64,000 bases of DNA from Cyanobium sp. ATX 6F1 (GTDB taxonomy: Bacteria; Cyanobacteriota; Cyanobacteriia; PCC-6307; Cyanobiaceae): NCBI RefSeq assembly GCF_024346315.1, contig NZ_JAGQCS010000005.1, positions 62,001-126,000 of the forward strand. The letters are read 5' to 3'. The notes beneath the pieces were generated by a model. The model was not told where the DNA came from. It did no database searches and saw only the letters and a list, made by a program, of their open reading frames with translations. The position numbers were made by a program, and so were the translations under genes. Positions 55,570 to 64,000 of this stretch are shown one piece after another (position 1 is the stretch's first letter; each line of letters begins with the position of its first letter).

Positions 55570-56708
55570 CCCATTAGCTTGCGATCACGCAACTCAGAAT
55601 TCGCACGCTCTAGTTGGTCTTCTGGCAGAGGCTGAGATTGAACCCAAGCAGCAAAACGATCCAATCCTTCCGCTAAGGTGATTCGGGGGCAATCAGGCAG
55701 CAGTTGACGCAGCCGGGTGATATCGGCAAAATTATGTCGTATATCACCCAATCGATATTCGGAGGTAATGCGCACGGGGGCTTGCATGTTTAACGATGCC
55801 ATGAGTTGCTTAGCAACTTCTAATACACTTGTGGAAATTCCACTACCCACATTGATGACGCGATTGATAGGCTCAGAAGAAAGAGCGCAAGATTGGATGG
55901 CCCTCGCCACATCTTCTACATGAACAAAGTCTCGAGATTCAAGCCCATCCTCAAATATTGGCAGCTCAAGTCCGCGGCGGATTCGAGTAGAAAAGATAGA
56001 AAGAATACCAGTGTAGGGATTATTTAAGGATTGTCCTTCACCAAATACATTTTGAAGTCTTAGTATAGCATAATCCATACCAAGTGCACCACATGCCACT
56101 CGAACTAAATCTTCTTGTGCATATTTTGTGGCAGCATAGATAGAAGCAGGGAGCACTTGATCTGATTCACGGGTTGCTACGGCTTGAAGTGGAAAGCCGC
56201 ACACGTTGCATGAAGGCTCCCATTTATGGGCAGAAAGCTCGGCTAAGCTTCTAGATTGGGGAAATTGGCGGACAGAGCTTCCAACACAGGCAGGACAGAT
56301 GAAGGATCCCTCTCCATAAACAGAACGACTGGATGTAAGAACAATACGCTCTACAGTCCTATTGGGTGAATTAGCAATAACGTCTAATAGAAGTGCGGTT
56401 CCTTGGGAATTAACTTGATTATAATTCGCTATAGCATACATAGATTGCCCAGTACCGGTTTCAGCCGCGAGATGCACTACACACTCAACTCCATCAAGTG
56501 CTTTAGAGAGAGCCTGTGGATCGAGTATTGAGGCTCGGACAAATTCAACAGAAGAGCTTGATAACCAACTCAAGCCCGAAGGAAGTTCACCATGTACCTG
56601 TGAAGACAGAGAATCTAGAATGCGAATTTGAACGGCAGAAGACTTAAGAATTCTGCAAAGATTTGCACCAATAAATCCAGCACCACCTGTAATCAGTATG
56701 GTAGTCAT
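55566..56708 (-). CDS. NAD-dependent epimerase, TDP-L-rhamnose 4-epimerase-like
   Basis: 380-residue SDR with GGAGFIGANLC, YAATKYAQEDLVR (Tyr191, Lys195), LRLQNVFGEGQSLNNPYTGILSIF and RDFVHVEDVARAI. It has an insertion carrying two Cys pairs, CPAC (138-141) and CNVC (167-170), as in Tll/WbiB-type epimerases that make TDP-6-deoxy-L-talose from TDP-rhamnose; the pairs could bind zinc. No rml genes are in the window, so TDP-rhamnose would come from elsewhere. Confidence 0.8.
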   Translation of the reverse strand: MTTILITGGAGFIGANLCRILKSSAVQIRILDSLSSQVHGELPSGLSWLSSSSVEFVRASILDPQALSKALDGVECVVHLAAETGTGQSMYAIANYNQVNSQGTALLLDVIANSPNRTVERIVLTSSRSVYGEGSFICPACVGSSVRQFPQSRSLAELSAHKWEPSCNVCGFPLQAVATRESDQVLPASIYAATKYAQEDLVRVACGALGMDYAILRLQNVFGEGQSLNNPYTGILSIFSTRIRRGLELPIFEDGLESRDFVHVEDVARAIQSCALSSEPINRVINVGSGISTSVLEVAKQLMASLNMQAPVRITSEYRLGDIRHNFADITRLRQLLPDCPRITLAEGLDRFAAWVQSQPLPEDQLERANSELRDRKLMG

Positions 56709-56837
56709 ACTTAAATTGACAAATGAGGTGAGAATTGCAACAAAAGTCTTGTCAAAGAATGTGGGGAGACGGGGTCATTAAATGGGGTGTGGCACAAGAT
56801 CCTAAAGAATCTACATCAACGTTCGATTTTATGCTTT

Positions 56838-57665
56838 TCAGGACGGCAAAAGACGACCAAACCAATTGAGGAGAATTCTCCTGAGAAATCTTAATATCTG
56901 AAAGAGAACAAACAGCACAGTAGAAAGAGAAGAGAGCGATCCACGCTTTCGACAATTAAGTATATTCTCAATATTACCAAGATACATCGCTAAGACATTA
57001 CTGCTAAGTCTAACACGATTAGATTTAGCTGGATTGGCATGATTGCTATAATCTCTTGTATCATACTCTACCAATCCTAATCTCAAAAGCAATATCGACC
57101 CCTTTTCGGCAAGCCTATTATAAAAGTCACCTTCCTCTGCAAATCTTCTACCAAAAGGGAATAAACCAGCAGCAAGGAATGACTCAGAACGAACAACAAG
57201 GGTTGACGGCTGAATATAGTTTCGCAGGAGAAGATCTAAGGTTCTCAAAGAAGTTACAGTGTTTTCCAATATACCAGTACAATTAGGCGAGTCGATTAAA
57301 CAACATGCCACAGCCATAATGCTTGGGTGGCAAAAAAGAGGAATCTGAAACTCCATCTTATTAACGGCCCATTGATCATCGGCATCGCAAAACGCAATGA
57401 AGTCAACACCTGCACTTAAGGATGCATTAATACCAGTATTTCTAGAATTTGACACACCTTGATTAACCTGATGGGTAATAATGTCTACCAATCCAATGAA
57501 TCTATTGGCCAGCCCACCAATCAACATCTTTGAAGATAGAGGAGAAGAGCAATCATTGACGATAACGATGAGGCATGGCGGAAGGGTCTGATTGGCGACA
57601 GATGAAATCGCATTAAATACCTCTGGACCATTATTGTAAAAAGGAATAACAACGGAATATTTCAT
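56838..57665 (-). CDS. family 2 glycosyltransferase
   Basis: 275-residue GT-A enzyme: YSVVIPFYNNGPEVFNAISSVANQ opening, VIVNDCSSPLSS, GVSNSRNTGINASLSAGVDFIAFCDADDQW with the DxD (FCDADD) motif that binds the metal-nucleotide sugar. C-terminal basic/hydrophobic stretch VLFVLFQILRFLRRILLNWFG. 129 bp of non-coding, AT-rich DNA separates it from the epimerase gene. Confidence 0.88.
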   Translation of the reverse strand: MKYSVVIPFYNNGPEVFNAISSVANQTLPPCLIVIVNDCSSPLSSKMLIGGLANRFIGLVDIITHQVNQGVSNSRNTGINASLSAGVDFIAFCDADDQWAVNKMEFQIPLFCHPSIMAVACCLIDSPNCTGILENTVTSLRTLDLLLRNYIQPSTLVVRSESFLAAGLFPFGRRFAEEGDFYNRLAEKGSILLLRLGLVEYDTRDYSNHANPAKSNRVRLSSNVLAMYLGNIENILNCRKRGSLSSLSTVLFVLFQILRFLRRILLNWFGRLLPS

Positions 57666-57669
57666 TTTA

Positions 57670-58824
57670 CTATTTCAGGCTCTTGCGGCCAATGGCCAAG
57701 CATGAAGTAGCAGTAAGTGTATTTGAAGCAAAAAACAACAAAAGAATAAATGCTATAAAATAAGTAGGAAGAAAAAAGAAGTTCGAAAAAAATGACGTCA
57801 ATATAGTCATTAAACAAAGCGCCATGGCTGCAGATGCAAATATATTTTTTTCCTTAGTACGTTTATAAAGTGATGAGGCAACAAACATGCCATAAATAAC
57901 AATGGATAGGTAAAAGCTAGCAAACCAGCCAGCCTGCTTAAAGGTTAGGAAGCCGGTACTAACATTCAAAGCAGGATTGTCTAAGTCAATCGAACAATTT
58001 AATACGCTATATTGGCCGGAGAAGAAGCTCCTTAATGGTGAAGGAAAAAGAGAGAGGATAGGCGAAAATTCATCAGCGCACGTATCAGCCCATGCAGAAT
58101 TTAGATTACCCAACGGACTAGTAAAATATACTAGCACCCATGTAAAGCCAGAAGGCAGTAAAGCCAGCAAGCCCTTTGTTCTTTCGTCAAAAAGAGAAAG
58201 AAAAGGATTGGCATATTCACCACGTGAATCGCCAATGATGCCGAATACTATAATAAGAACAATCACTCCCAAGATAAATGGAACTATATTTTTTACCGAA
58301 ATTTTAATTTGATTTAAGTAGAAATAAGTAGCCACTAAGTAGCAGATAAAGAATACTAGGTGCCCCCTCCTAACAGTTAAAACCTGGTAAAGAAGGATTG
58401 AGCCAACACCAATGATTCTAGACGAGCGAGAGAGCCTATCTGAAAAAGATAGATAAGGAAGGAGCAAGAGTGCGATTGCATTCATAAAGCCGCCGAGGCC
58501 TTTTGTCCCCCATTCTCCATAGTTATTGAAGCCAAGGCTAAAAATTGGAAGAGTGCCTTGTGTAGCAATCTCGAGTATCGTTAATCCTATCCAAAAAGCA
58601 TATATATATCTAACAATAGATGAGACTTGTTTAGTGGAAAAATTCCAGCGTGTCAAGGAAACTATAGGAACAGACGAAACCGCAAAGAAGACTAGGACTG
58701 GCGCAGATATCAACATAACTAGTAAGTTACTAGAAACTTCTTGATAATGCGCCATTGGGAAAGCTATATATAGACCGAGGCAGGAAACTAATAACAGATA
58801 ATAAGCCTGAAGAAATAACATCAT
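57670..58824 (-). CDS. Wzy-like oligosaccharide repeat-unit polymerase
   Basis: 384 residues, almost entirely hydrophobic, with about ten transmembrane segments and one larger extracytoplasmic loop (DSRGEYANPFLSLFDERTKGLLALLPSG, SPLGNLNSAWADTCADEFSP). This is the topology of O-antigen/capsule polymerases that join lipid-linked repeat units at the periplasmic face. Sequence conservation is weak in this family, so the call rests on topology and context. Neighbours: a GT2 gene on each side, 4 and 8 bp away. Confidence 0.72.
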   Translation of the reverse strand: MMLFLQAYYLLLVSCLGLYIAFPMAHYQEVSSNLLVMLISAPVLVFFAVSSVPIVSLTRWNFSTKQVSSIVRYIYAFWIGLTILEIATQGTLPIFSLGFNNYGEWGTKGLGGFMNAIALLLLPYLSFSDRLSRSSRIIGVGSILLYQVLTVRRGHLVFFICYLVATYFYLNQIKISVKNIVPFILGVIVLIIVFGIIGDSRGEYANPFLSLFDERTKGLLALLPSGFTWVLVYFTSPLGNLNSAWADTCADEFSPILSLFPSPLRSFFSGQYSVLNCSIDLDNPALNVSTGFLTFKQAGWFASFYLSIVIYGMFVASSLYKRTKEKNIFASAAMALCLMTILTSFFSNFFFLPTYFIAFILLLFFASNTLTATSCLAIGRKSLK

Positions 58825-58832
58825 GATCCCAC

Positions 58833-59564
58833 TTAAATTAATTGAGCCAAACCAAGCTTCGCTATCCTTAATATGAATAATACATACTGCAAGCCTGGCA
58901 TAGGCTCTGTTTTGAGCTGAACTTCAAAGAACTCGAGAAGGTAATGAAAAGAATCGCTTGAACTGTAACCAGACAAACCATAGCAACCTGCTATAAATGA
59001 AGAATGAACTGTAGCCACACCAGCAGTTACAGCTATCTTAAGAAAGTAAGCATCTGCCATCATCGGAAATCTTGAAGAATATAAGCCAAAACGATGGTGC
59101 AGTTGTGTTTTTATGAGGGTGCCGACCGAATGAGATGACCCTATACCATGCATTCCAAGCAACCAGCCTAATTTTTGCCTTGGATAAATAATTTGACGCC
59201 CCCTTCTTATTGCAGAAAATATTAAGTCAGGCTCATTATTAAGTCCTATTAAAGTATAATAGTTTTCTATGGCACATCTATCCAACGTATCGTCCGCTCC
59301 TACCACTAGATAATATTGGGTTTGAACATGAAGAATAGCACGATTTAACCCATGATAAATGGAGAAATCTTCACCCCTAAGAATATTTTTATTCTCTAGT
59401 TCCGTTGCTTCAACGATGTGGATAGTATCGTCGATTGATCCAGAGTCTGCGACGAGCCAAATAAAGTCAAGCCTTGACTGCGCTTCTAAAGACTTGGCCA
59501 AGCTCCCAATATGCCGAGCAGCATTTTTTGTAGGAGTTACAATGGTGATTTGATTATTAATCAT
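58833..59564 (-). CDS. family 2 glycosyltransferase
   Basis: 243 residues. TIVTPTKNAARHIGSLAKSLEAQSRLDFIWLVADSGSIDDT opening, and GADDTLD as the DxD-like catalytic motif (VVGADDTL). Resembles WcaA-like GT2 enzymes of colanic acid clusters. A C-terminal hydrophobic stretch LQYVLFILRIAKLGL may attach it to the membrane. Upstream is a region broken by IS elements, so it may have been cut off from its original promoter. Confidence 0.85.
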   Translation of the reverse strand: MINNQITIVTPTKNAARHIGSLAKSLEAQSRLDFIWLVADSGSIDDTIHIVEATELENKNILRGEDFSIYHGLNRAILHVQTQYYLVVGADDTLDRCAIENYYTLIGLNNEPDLIFSAIRRGRQIIYPRQKLGWLLGMHGIGSSHSVGTLIKTQLHHRFGLYSSRFPMMADAYFLKIAVTAGVATVHSSFIAGCYGLSGYSSSDSFHYLLEFFEVQLKTEPMPGLQYVLFILRIAKLGLAQLI

Positions 59565-60005
59565 GCAAGATCGAATCGATCAAGGACAATAAATTTGAGG
59601 CACTTAAAGTCAATTAGAATTAACCAGAAGCCTGAACGCAAGATACAATTTAAAGATGGGTAACAGAGCAGCTCGAATTATTGCCATTCCTGAGCCAACC
59701 TGAAGAGGCCGCAAAGAGATAACCCGCAAGTGCGGATCTACCCCACCCAACCCCTTGCTAGCGCTGCCGCCTCCTGGCAAAGCGCCTCGAGATGGACGGG
59801 GGGCGGGCGGAATGGTCCAGGGATTGGGCTGGCCTCCCATGCAGGCGGAGCTGAGGGCAACCGCATCGGTGTTGCGCCGCATGGCTGTTAAGCAGATCCG
59901 TGTGGGCCGGAAGATCCACTCCGTAACTATGCAGCCGGTGCACCCAGCCATAGCCGGTGGCAGCCCGGTGGAGGTAGATGGTGGGGGGCATGGCTGGCCG
60001 ATGTC
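59565..60005. other. unassigned non-coding DNA between a GT2 gene and IS remnants
   Basis: 59565-59640 is AT-rich like the polysaccharide genes; 59641-60005 is GC-rich. Minus-strand frames stay open across part of it, but none resembles a known family, and no start or internal motif is convincing. The GC-rich part most likely represents decayed flanking DNA of the neighbouring IS remnant. Confidence 0.4.
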
Positions 60006-60258
60006 CTGCTTTGGAGCGGAGCTTGCGGTCCATCCGGCCACGGGCATCGAGATCTTTCGGTGGTCTGCCCCGTGATGGCCTGGATCTGTGGCTGTGCTGC
60101 TGCCGGCTGGTGGAGATGTAGGCATTCAGCCCGCGCTGCCCACAGGCCTTAAGATTCAAGGTGCTGCAGTAACCTGCGTCTGCCGTGAGCACCACTGGCA
60201 ACTGGCTGGTGTTGGCCAGGGTCCGCTCCAGCAACCGCTTCGCGGAAGCCAAGGCCTA
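60006..60258 (-). mobile_element. remnant of an IS1182-family transposase
   Basis: The minus strand encodes LLERTLANTSQLPVVLTADAGYCS followed by AYISTSRQQHSHRSRP, PPKDLDARGRMDRKL and RSKAG. It matches the DDE-region of the neighbouring element's transposase; about 100 bp (60006-60112) are nearly identical to 60538-60644, then divergence increases. The reading stops matching after SKAG, and the 5' part is missing, cut at the left end of the complete element. Confidence 0.8.
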
Positions 60259-60272
60259 GGAGCGTGTCGCAC
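60259..60272 (+). repeat. left terminal inverted repeat of the IS1182-family element
   Basis: GGAGCGTGTCGCAC; the inverse copy is at 61992-62005 with one mismatch. It directly abuts the older transposase remnant. Confidence 0.8.
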
Positions 60273-60355
60273 GTTGAGCCCGACCAAGGCCTGACACAGC
60301 GGCTGGTGGTTCAGCGAATTGATTGGCCAAAAAGCCAGCCGCATTGAGGGGGACC

Positions 60356-61904
60356 TCAGGCCCTCGCCACCACCACCCTGAACAACTTGAGGATGTTGTG
60401 GGTGGTAGCCATCAGGGCCCATTCCCCATTCACCTGCTCCAGGCCCCGCAACCAGAACCGATCCAACCGCCTGGCCCCCTTGATCTGGCCAAACACCGGC
60501 TCGACCACCGACTTGCGCAAGGCGTAGACCGCCTGCCCTGCTTTGGAGCTGAGCTTGCGATCCATCCGGCCACGGGCATCGAGATCTTTCGGTGGTCTGC
60601 CCCGTGATGGCCTGGATCTGTGGCCGTGCTGCTGCCGGCTGGTGGAGATGTAGGCCTTGAGTCCGATCTGCTCGCATGCCTCCAGGTTGGCGCTGCTGCA
60701 GTAACCCGCGTCTGCCGTCAGCGCGGCGGGCAACTTACCGGTGTTGGCCTTGATCCGCTCCAGCATGGGCATCAGATGCACCGCATCGCTGGCCTGGTTG
60801 CTGACGCCGATGGCCACGATCACCTGGTGATCACCATCGACGGCGGCCTGGGCGTTGTAGCCCTGGATCCAGCCATCACTGCCCTTGAGGATGTGGCTGT
60901 CGGGGTCCGAAAAGTTCCTCTGAGCCTGGGGCTTGGGATTGCCCGTCGCATCGGTGGGGAGATGGCGGTGCGGCATCGCCATGGGATCGGCTTCTGCGGC
61001 TGTGACCGGTGAGGCGAGTCCAGCAACCTCTGCGTTCTCTATCGCCAACTTCTGGGCGTCATCCGCCCGTTTGCGGGCACCACGAGCACGCCGTGCCGCG
61101 CGCTTGCTGGCCTGGGCATCGCTACTGGCCTCAGCCTCGGTTGCTTTCTGCTCTGCTTCCTCAGCCTGCTCTGTGTGTTGGCGAGCCTTGCTTGCTGCCG
61201 CCTCGGCCTCCAGCTCAGCCTTGGCCTTGCGGATCCACTCCAGCCGGCTGCTGCGCCGCTGCAGCTCCTCAGGAAGTTCATCACCCCGCTTCTCTTTGCC
61301 GTACTGGCCGTCTTCCTGGGCGTCGATGATCTCTGCCTTGCGCAGCAGCGCCCGCATTTCGGCTTCCAGCTGCTTCTCGCTCCTGAGCATCCGCTCGTGA
61401 CTCATGGCCTTGTGCTTGCTGGCGTTGGCTTTGACCTTGGTGCCATCCAGCGCCACATGACCCAAGCTCACCAGCCCCGCCTTCTGGCACAGCCGCAGCA
61501 CCTGAACAAACAAGCCGGCCAAAGCCGTGAGATGGCGCCGGCGAAAATCGCTGTAGCCGTAAGGCTTCTGCGTAGCAGTAACGGCTGTGGTCGGGTTGCT
61601 GGTTGCCGGTCAGGACCCGGAAGGCGGCGTCCTCCCAGCAAGTCTTCTCAATCTTGCGGGAGCTGGGCAGCCCGACGCAGTAGGCATACAGGAGCAGCAC
61701 CACAATCATTCGGGGCTCATAGGCCTTTTCGCCCCGAGGATCCTTCTGGCGGTAGACGGCGTGGATCGCCTCGAGATCCAGCTCAGCGGCCAGATCCAAC
61801 AGGAAAAACACCAGGCTATTCTCTGGAAGCCAATCCACCGGTGAGGGTGGCAGCAGCAGCGTCTGCTCGGGGTTCCATGGACGGAAGGATTTGGGCCTGA
61901 CCAT
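60356..61904 (-). pseudogene. IS1182-family transposase with a 25-nt disruption
   Basis: N-terminal part reads from ATG 61904: MVRPKSFRPWNPEQTLLLPP, VYRQKDPRGEKAYEPRMIVVLLLYAYCVG, GNQQPDHSRY. A 25-bp segment at 61553-61577 then shifts the frame. If it is removed, DHSRY continues directly as SDFRRRHLTALAGLFVQVLRLCQKAG. The rest, to 60356, keeps the DDE triad: ALDGTKV, ALTADAGY and VVEPVFGQIKG. The corrected protein would have 507 residues, as expected for IS1182. As it stands it is probably inactive, unless frameshifting restores it. Confidence 0.82.
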
Positions 61905-61991
61905 GACCCATTCTCCCGCCCAGAGCCGCTGCTGTCACAGGGATCTGGGCAGATTCAGGGCCGTCTGTGGAGAGGCTGGGCGCTGATCTAT

Positions 61992-62005
61992 GTGCGACAA
62001 GCTCC
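61992..62005 (-). repeat. right terminal inverted repeat of the IS1182-family element
   Basis: GTGCGACAAGCTCC on the plus strand, inverse of 60259-60272 with one mismatch. Followed by AT-rich intergenic DNA (62006-62136) in which I see no gene. Confidence 0.8.
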
Positions 62006-62136
62006 AAGTGGGTTCCTGGCGAATCCATCCACTAAAACTCAATCAGCTCGCTTATAAATTGGCCTGCCCTAATGCTAAACACTTCAAAAAATATCGGCCA
62101 ATACAGAAACATAAATATTTATGTATCAGCCATGTC

Positions 62137-63123
62137 TCAAATCGCACTTCTGAAATACCCCAATGCCGAATGGAAGAAACGCAGCCAAGGCCTTGGCATC
62201 AGAAGAAGGGGGAAGCATGTTATCCAGAAAACTGGGTAACGATATAGGGCCGGAATCAAATTCAGCAAAGCATGACGCTCTGATTGCATTCCCTGAAATA
62301 CGGTCGCACCACGACGAGAAGAGTAGATAACCCTAGGCAGATATGAATACAGATAGGTAGTAATTAGAGCCAACTCTAACTTTCGATTGCCTCGTGTGCT
62401 CTCTTGAACAAATTTTGGATAATTGACCCCAAAAGTCCTTAGCTGCTGATACCCTCCGCTATTGCCCAAAGTAGCAAACACACAAGGCTCCTTGGATGCA
62501 ATAAGAACAGAGGCTCGGCAAAGTAATGGAAGAATCCATCCCAATTGAATAAGAGACGTACCCAAACCTTCTTCAATCTGAACGAGTCCAACCCCCCTAG
62601 AACGCATTGACAAAGAATTAACAACCCAAGAGCTTACAAAAGTAGTCCTTATGTTTATCTTTCGAGCATAGTCAAGCATCTCGAACGACTCCAACTCGAG
62701 CTCCTGAAGCCTTGGCATGGAGATCTCGTAAATATTTGGCGCCCAATAAGATTCTAAATATAGAAGTGTTGGGCGAATTGTATATAGCTTTTGCAGTAGC
62801 TTTCCGATTAATCCTTGGCGCGGCATATCATCATCGCTAATTATCCAAAAATAGTGGGTCTTGACCCTAGAAAACAACTCTAGAAAAATTCGATCTGGGC
62901 CAATATTGGATTCTAATCTAAATGAAGACACAAAAGGATTCTTGGCCAAAAAGTTTTTGACAAACTCTGCAGTGCCATCATTACTACCATTATCACCGAT
63001 TACAAGATGAACATCAGCCTCAAGTCCGCAAAGCTCTGACTCAAGGGAAGATAAAAGCCGAACAAGAAAGCCAAGCCGATTAAAAGTGGGAACTAGAATT
63101 GTCAGAAGCTTTTTATGACTCAT
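62137..63123 (-). CDS. family 2 glycosyltransferase
   Basis: 328 residues from the ATG at 63123 (MSHKKLLTILVPTFNRLGFL). Contains VHLVIGDNGSNDGTAEFVKNF and the catalytic WIISDDDMPRQG. The C-terminal part is hydrophobic and basic (YPVFWITCFPLLLMPRPWLRFF), suggesting a membrane-associated enzyme. The start overlaps the flippase stop by ATGA. AT-rich codon use. Last gene before the IS element in transcription order. Confidence 0.85.
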   Translation of the reverse strand: MSHKKLLTILVPTFNRLGFLVRLLSSLESELCGLEADVHLVIGDNGSNDGTAEFVKNFLAKNPFVSSFRLESNIGPDRIFLELFSRVKTHYFWIISDDDMPRQGLIGKLLQKLYTIRPTLLYLESYWAPNIYEISMPRLQELELESFEMLDYARKINIRTTFVSSWVVNSLSMRSRGVGLVQIEEGLGTSLIQLGWILPLLCRASVLIASKEPCVFATLGNSGGYQQLRTFGVNYPKFVQESTRGNRKLELALITTYLYSYLPRVIYSSRRGATVFQGMQSERHALLNLIPALYRYPVFWITCFPLLLMPRPWLRFFHSALGYFRSAI

Positions 63124-64000
63124 GCCAAATGAGATGCCTTCACTATCTTGAACACCCGAAATGCGAAGAAACAAGACATCAAACTTACAACTGAATAGCC
63201 AAGAAGCATTGTGCTCAGATTCATCCTGCTGCCAATAATTAATACCGGCAGCATGGCCAATGCGGTAAAGATAGATACCATTAAAAGTGGCTCATCTCTG
63301 TGAGCACGCAGATAAATCGACAAGCAATACGTGATGCCAATAAACAGCGTTGCAGTAGCAATTAGCCAGATGTCAACTGGGTCAAGGATTCTAGTGGCTA
63401 AGATTGGCCATTGCTGCACTCCAAACAATGCCCCTAGGGCTGCGCCTTGTGTCACTAGAACTAGAGATATTATTGACAATCGAAGACTTCGAAAAAATAG
63501 ACAATCTAATGAGATAAACTCTCCATTGGCAATCATTTTTGCAAAGTCTGGCGCCAGCGCCGTTGTGAACGTGCTGCCTACAACAAGTAATGAACTCATG
63601 ACATTCATAATCAAACCAAGCCTTCCAGCGACTGCTGGCCCAAAAGATCTGAATGCAATCGGTGTAAATAGCTGAAAGATGAAGTATCCACTGATCCAGC
63701 TGAGCGAAATCTTCCATTGCATCGGGAAGATTTTGACCTTCCATAGTGCCAATAAATCCCGCCTTGCAAGCGAACTTCCTTGACGCATCTTTCGATAGGG
63801 CGCCGCTAGAGGATGCTGATAAAGCCAATAAGTAGAAAACATCGCGGCGGTCAAAGGAATGGCAACGGCAGCCCAAAGCTTGAGCCCAGAACTCAGCGCC
63901 AATAGAAAGAATAGACTCCCAAAGATGCTCTGCTTAGTTCTCATCGCTGACACATCAGCCATGCAGCCTATTGCCTCAAGGTAAGTGAGCTTTCCACTTT
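63120..64000 (-). CDS. Wzx-like polysaccharide flippase (partial, 5' end beyond window)
   Basis: The frame is open to the window edge, so at least 292 C-terminal residues are present and the start lies beyond 64000; the ATG at 63962 is unlikely to be the true start since the upstream residues (SGKLTYLEAIGC) continue the protein. Eight or nine hydrophobic segments, with FGPAVAGRLGLIMNVMSSL and VDIWLIATATLFIGITYCLSIYLRAHR typical of the MOP/PST flippase family. It moves lipid-linked repeat units across the membrane, pairing with the Wzy-like gene. Confidence 0.78.
   Translation of the reverse strand, partial: SGKLTYLEAIGCMADVSAMRTKQSIFGSLFFLLALSSGLKLWAAVAIPLTAAMFSTYWLYQHPLAAPYRKMRQGSSLARRDLLALWKVKIFPMQWKISLSWISGYFIFQLFTPIAFRSFGPAVAGRLGLIMNVMSSLLVVGSTFTTALAPDFAKMIANGEFISLDCLFFRSLRLSIISLVLVTQGAALGALFGVQQWPILATRILDPVDIWLIATATLFIGITYCLSIYLRAHRDEPLLMVSIFTALAMLPVLIIGSRMNLSTMLLGYSVVSLMSCFFAFRVFKIVKASHLA

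Larger units (their letters stand above)
60259..62005 (-). mobile_element. IS1182-family insertion sequence, 1747 bp
   Basis: Bounded by GGAGCGTGTCGCAC (60259-60272) and its inverse GTGCGACAAGCTCC (61992-62005), which match at 13 of 14 positions. It carries a single, frameshifted transposase on the minus strand. No clear target duplication: the flanks are CCTA and AAGT. It lies within the polysaccharide gene block, with its transposase in the same direction as the surrounding genes. Confidence 0.8.

Noticed and set aside
59641-60005. Minus-strand open frames suggesting an additional gene next to the IS remnant
   Set aside because: No frame shows a recognisable motif or start signal, and frames from the transposase remnant simply run on into it.

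Overview
The window is a stretch of a cyanobacterial chromosome. The evidence is a set of oxygenic photosynthesis genes: psbK, an rubA-ycf48-psbE-psbF-psbL-psbJ block, ndhC-ndhK-ndhJ, the magnesium chelatase subunit gene chlD and a carotenoid oxygenase. Copies of the cyanobacterial HIP1 octamer GCGATCGC are frequent. Very high GC in most genes, GTG/TTG starts, 4-bp gene overlaps and tail-to-tail genes only a few bases apart fit the compact Synechococcus/Cyanobium group (alpha-cyanobacteria). Assignment to a species is not possible from this sequence alone.

Layout. 1-17952 is mostly housekeeping: tgt, psbK, a WecG/TagA-type glycosyltransferase, a very large glucoamylase/phosphorylase-kinase-like protein, an oxidoreductase, a CNNM/CorC-like membrane protein, a phytase-like esterase, one tRNA(CAU), pyrE-ygfZ, a RecB-like nuclease, a phosphohexomutase-rdgB pair, an MscS channel and a HAD phosphatase. 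18143-22854 looks like an accessory operon: an arylsulfatase, its probable maturase (formylglycine-generating enzyme), three small membrane proteins and a BASS-like transporter. It is followed by a secreted protein and a glycine-rich, Asn-Arg-repeat protein (22941-24415). 24432-28780 on the minus strand holds DUF1499, YciI, carotenoid oxygenase, hisB, fabI and a lipoprotein. 28862-28985 is a gutted thioredoxin-like gene. 28996-38294 carries a DegT aminotransferase, a photolyase, a Nudix hydrolase, folK, chlD, an MCE/ABC lipid-transport pair and a YvcK-like protein. 38288-42375 is the photosynthetic block, with ndhCKJ divergent from rubA-ycf48-psbEFLJ.

From 42982 to the right end the window is a cell-surface polysaccharide locus. 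Enzymes for UDP-glucuronate, UDP-galacturonate, UDP-xylose and GDP-fucose (42982-48578) come first. An initiating sugar-phosphate transferase, a CapD/WbpM-type dehydratase and a MraY/WecA-type transferase follow. Then comes a markedly AT-rich block (about 53930-59600 and 62006-64000) with glycosyltransferases, an acyltransferase, a TDP-rhamnose-epimerase-like protein, a Wzy-like polymerase and a Wzx-like flippase that runs off the window. Together they could supply sugars, assemble a repeat unit on a lipid carrier, flip it and polymerise it. The AT-rich composition suggests horizontal acquisition. The block is interrupted by an IS1182-family element with recognisable 14-bp ends and a frameshifted transposase, lying beside the remnant of a second related element.

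Features most worth a second look: the sulfatase/maturase/membrane-protein operon; two intrinsic terminators buried in the coding sequence of convergent neighbours; the folK/chlD pair whose start codons interlock; a ribbon-helix-helix plus small membrane protein pair beside a broken copy of a MraY-family gene; a cysteine-rich insertion in the DegT aminotransferase; and the low-complexity secreted protein. No CRISPR array, rRNA or prophage was found.
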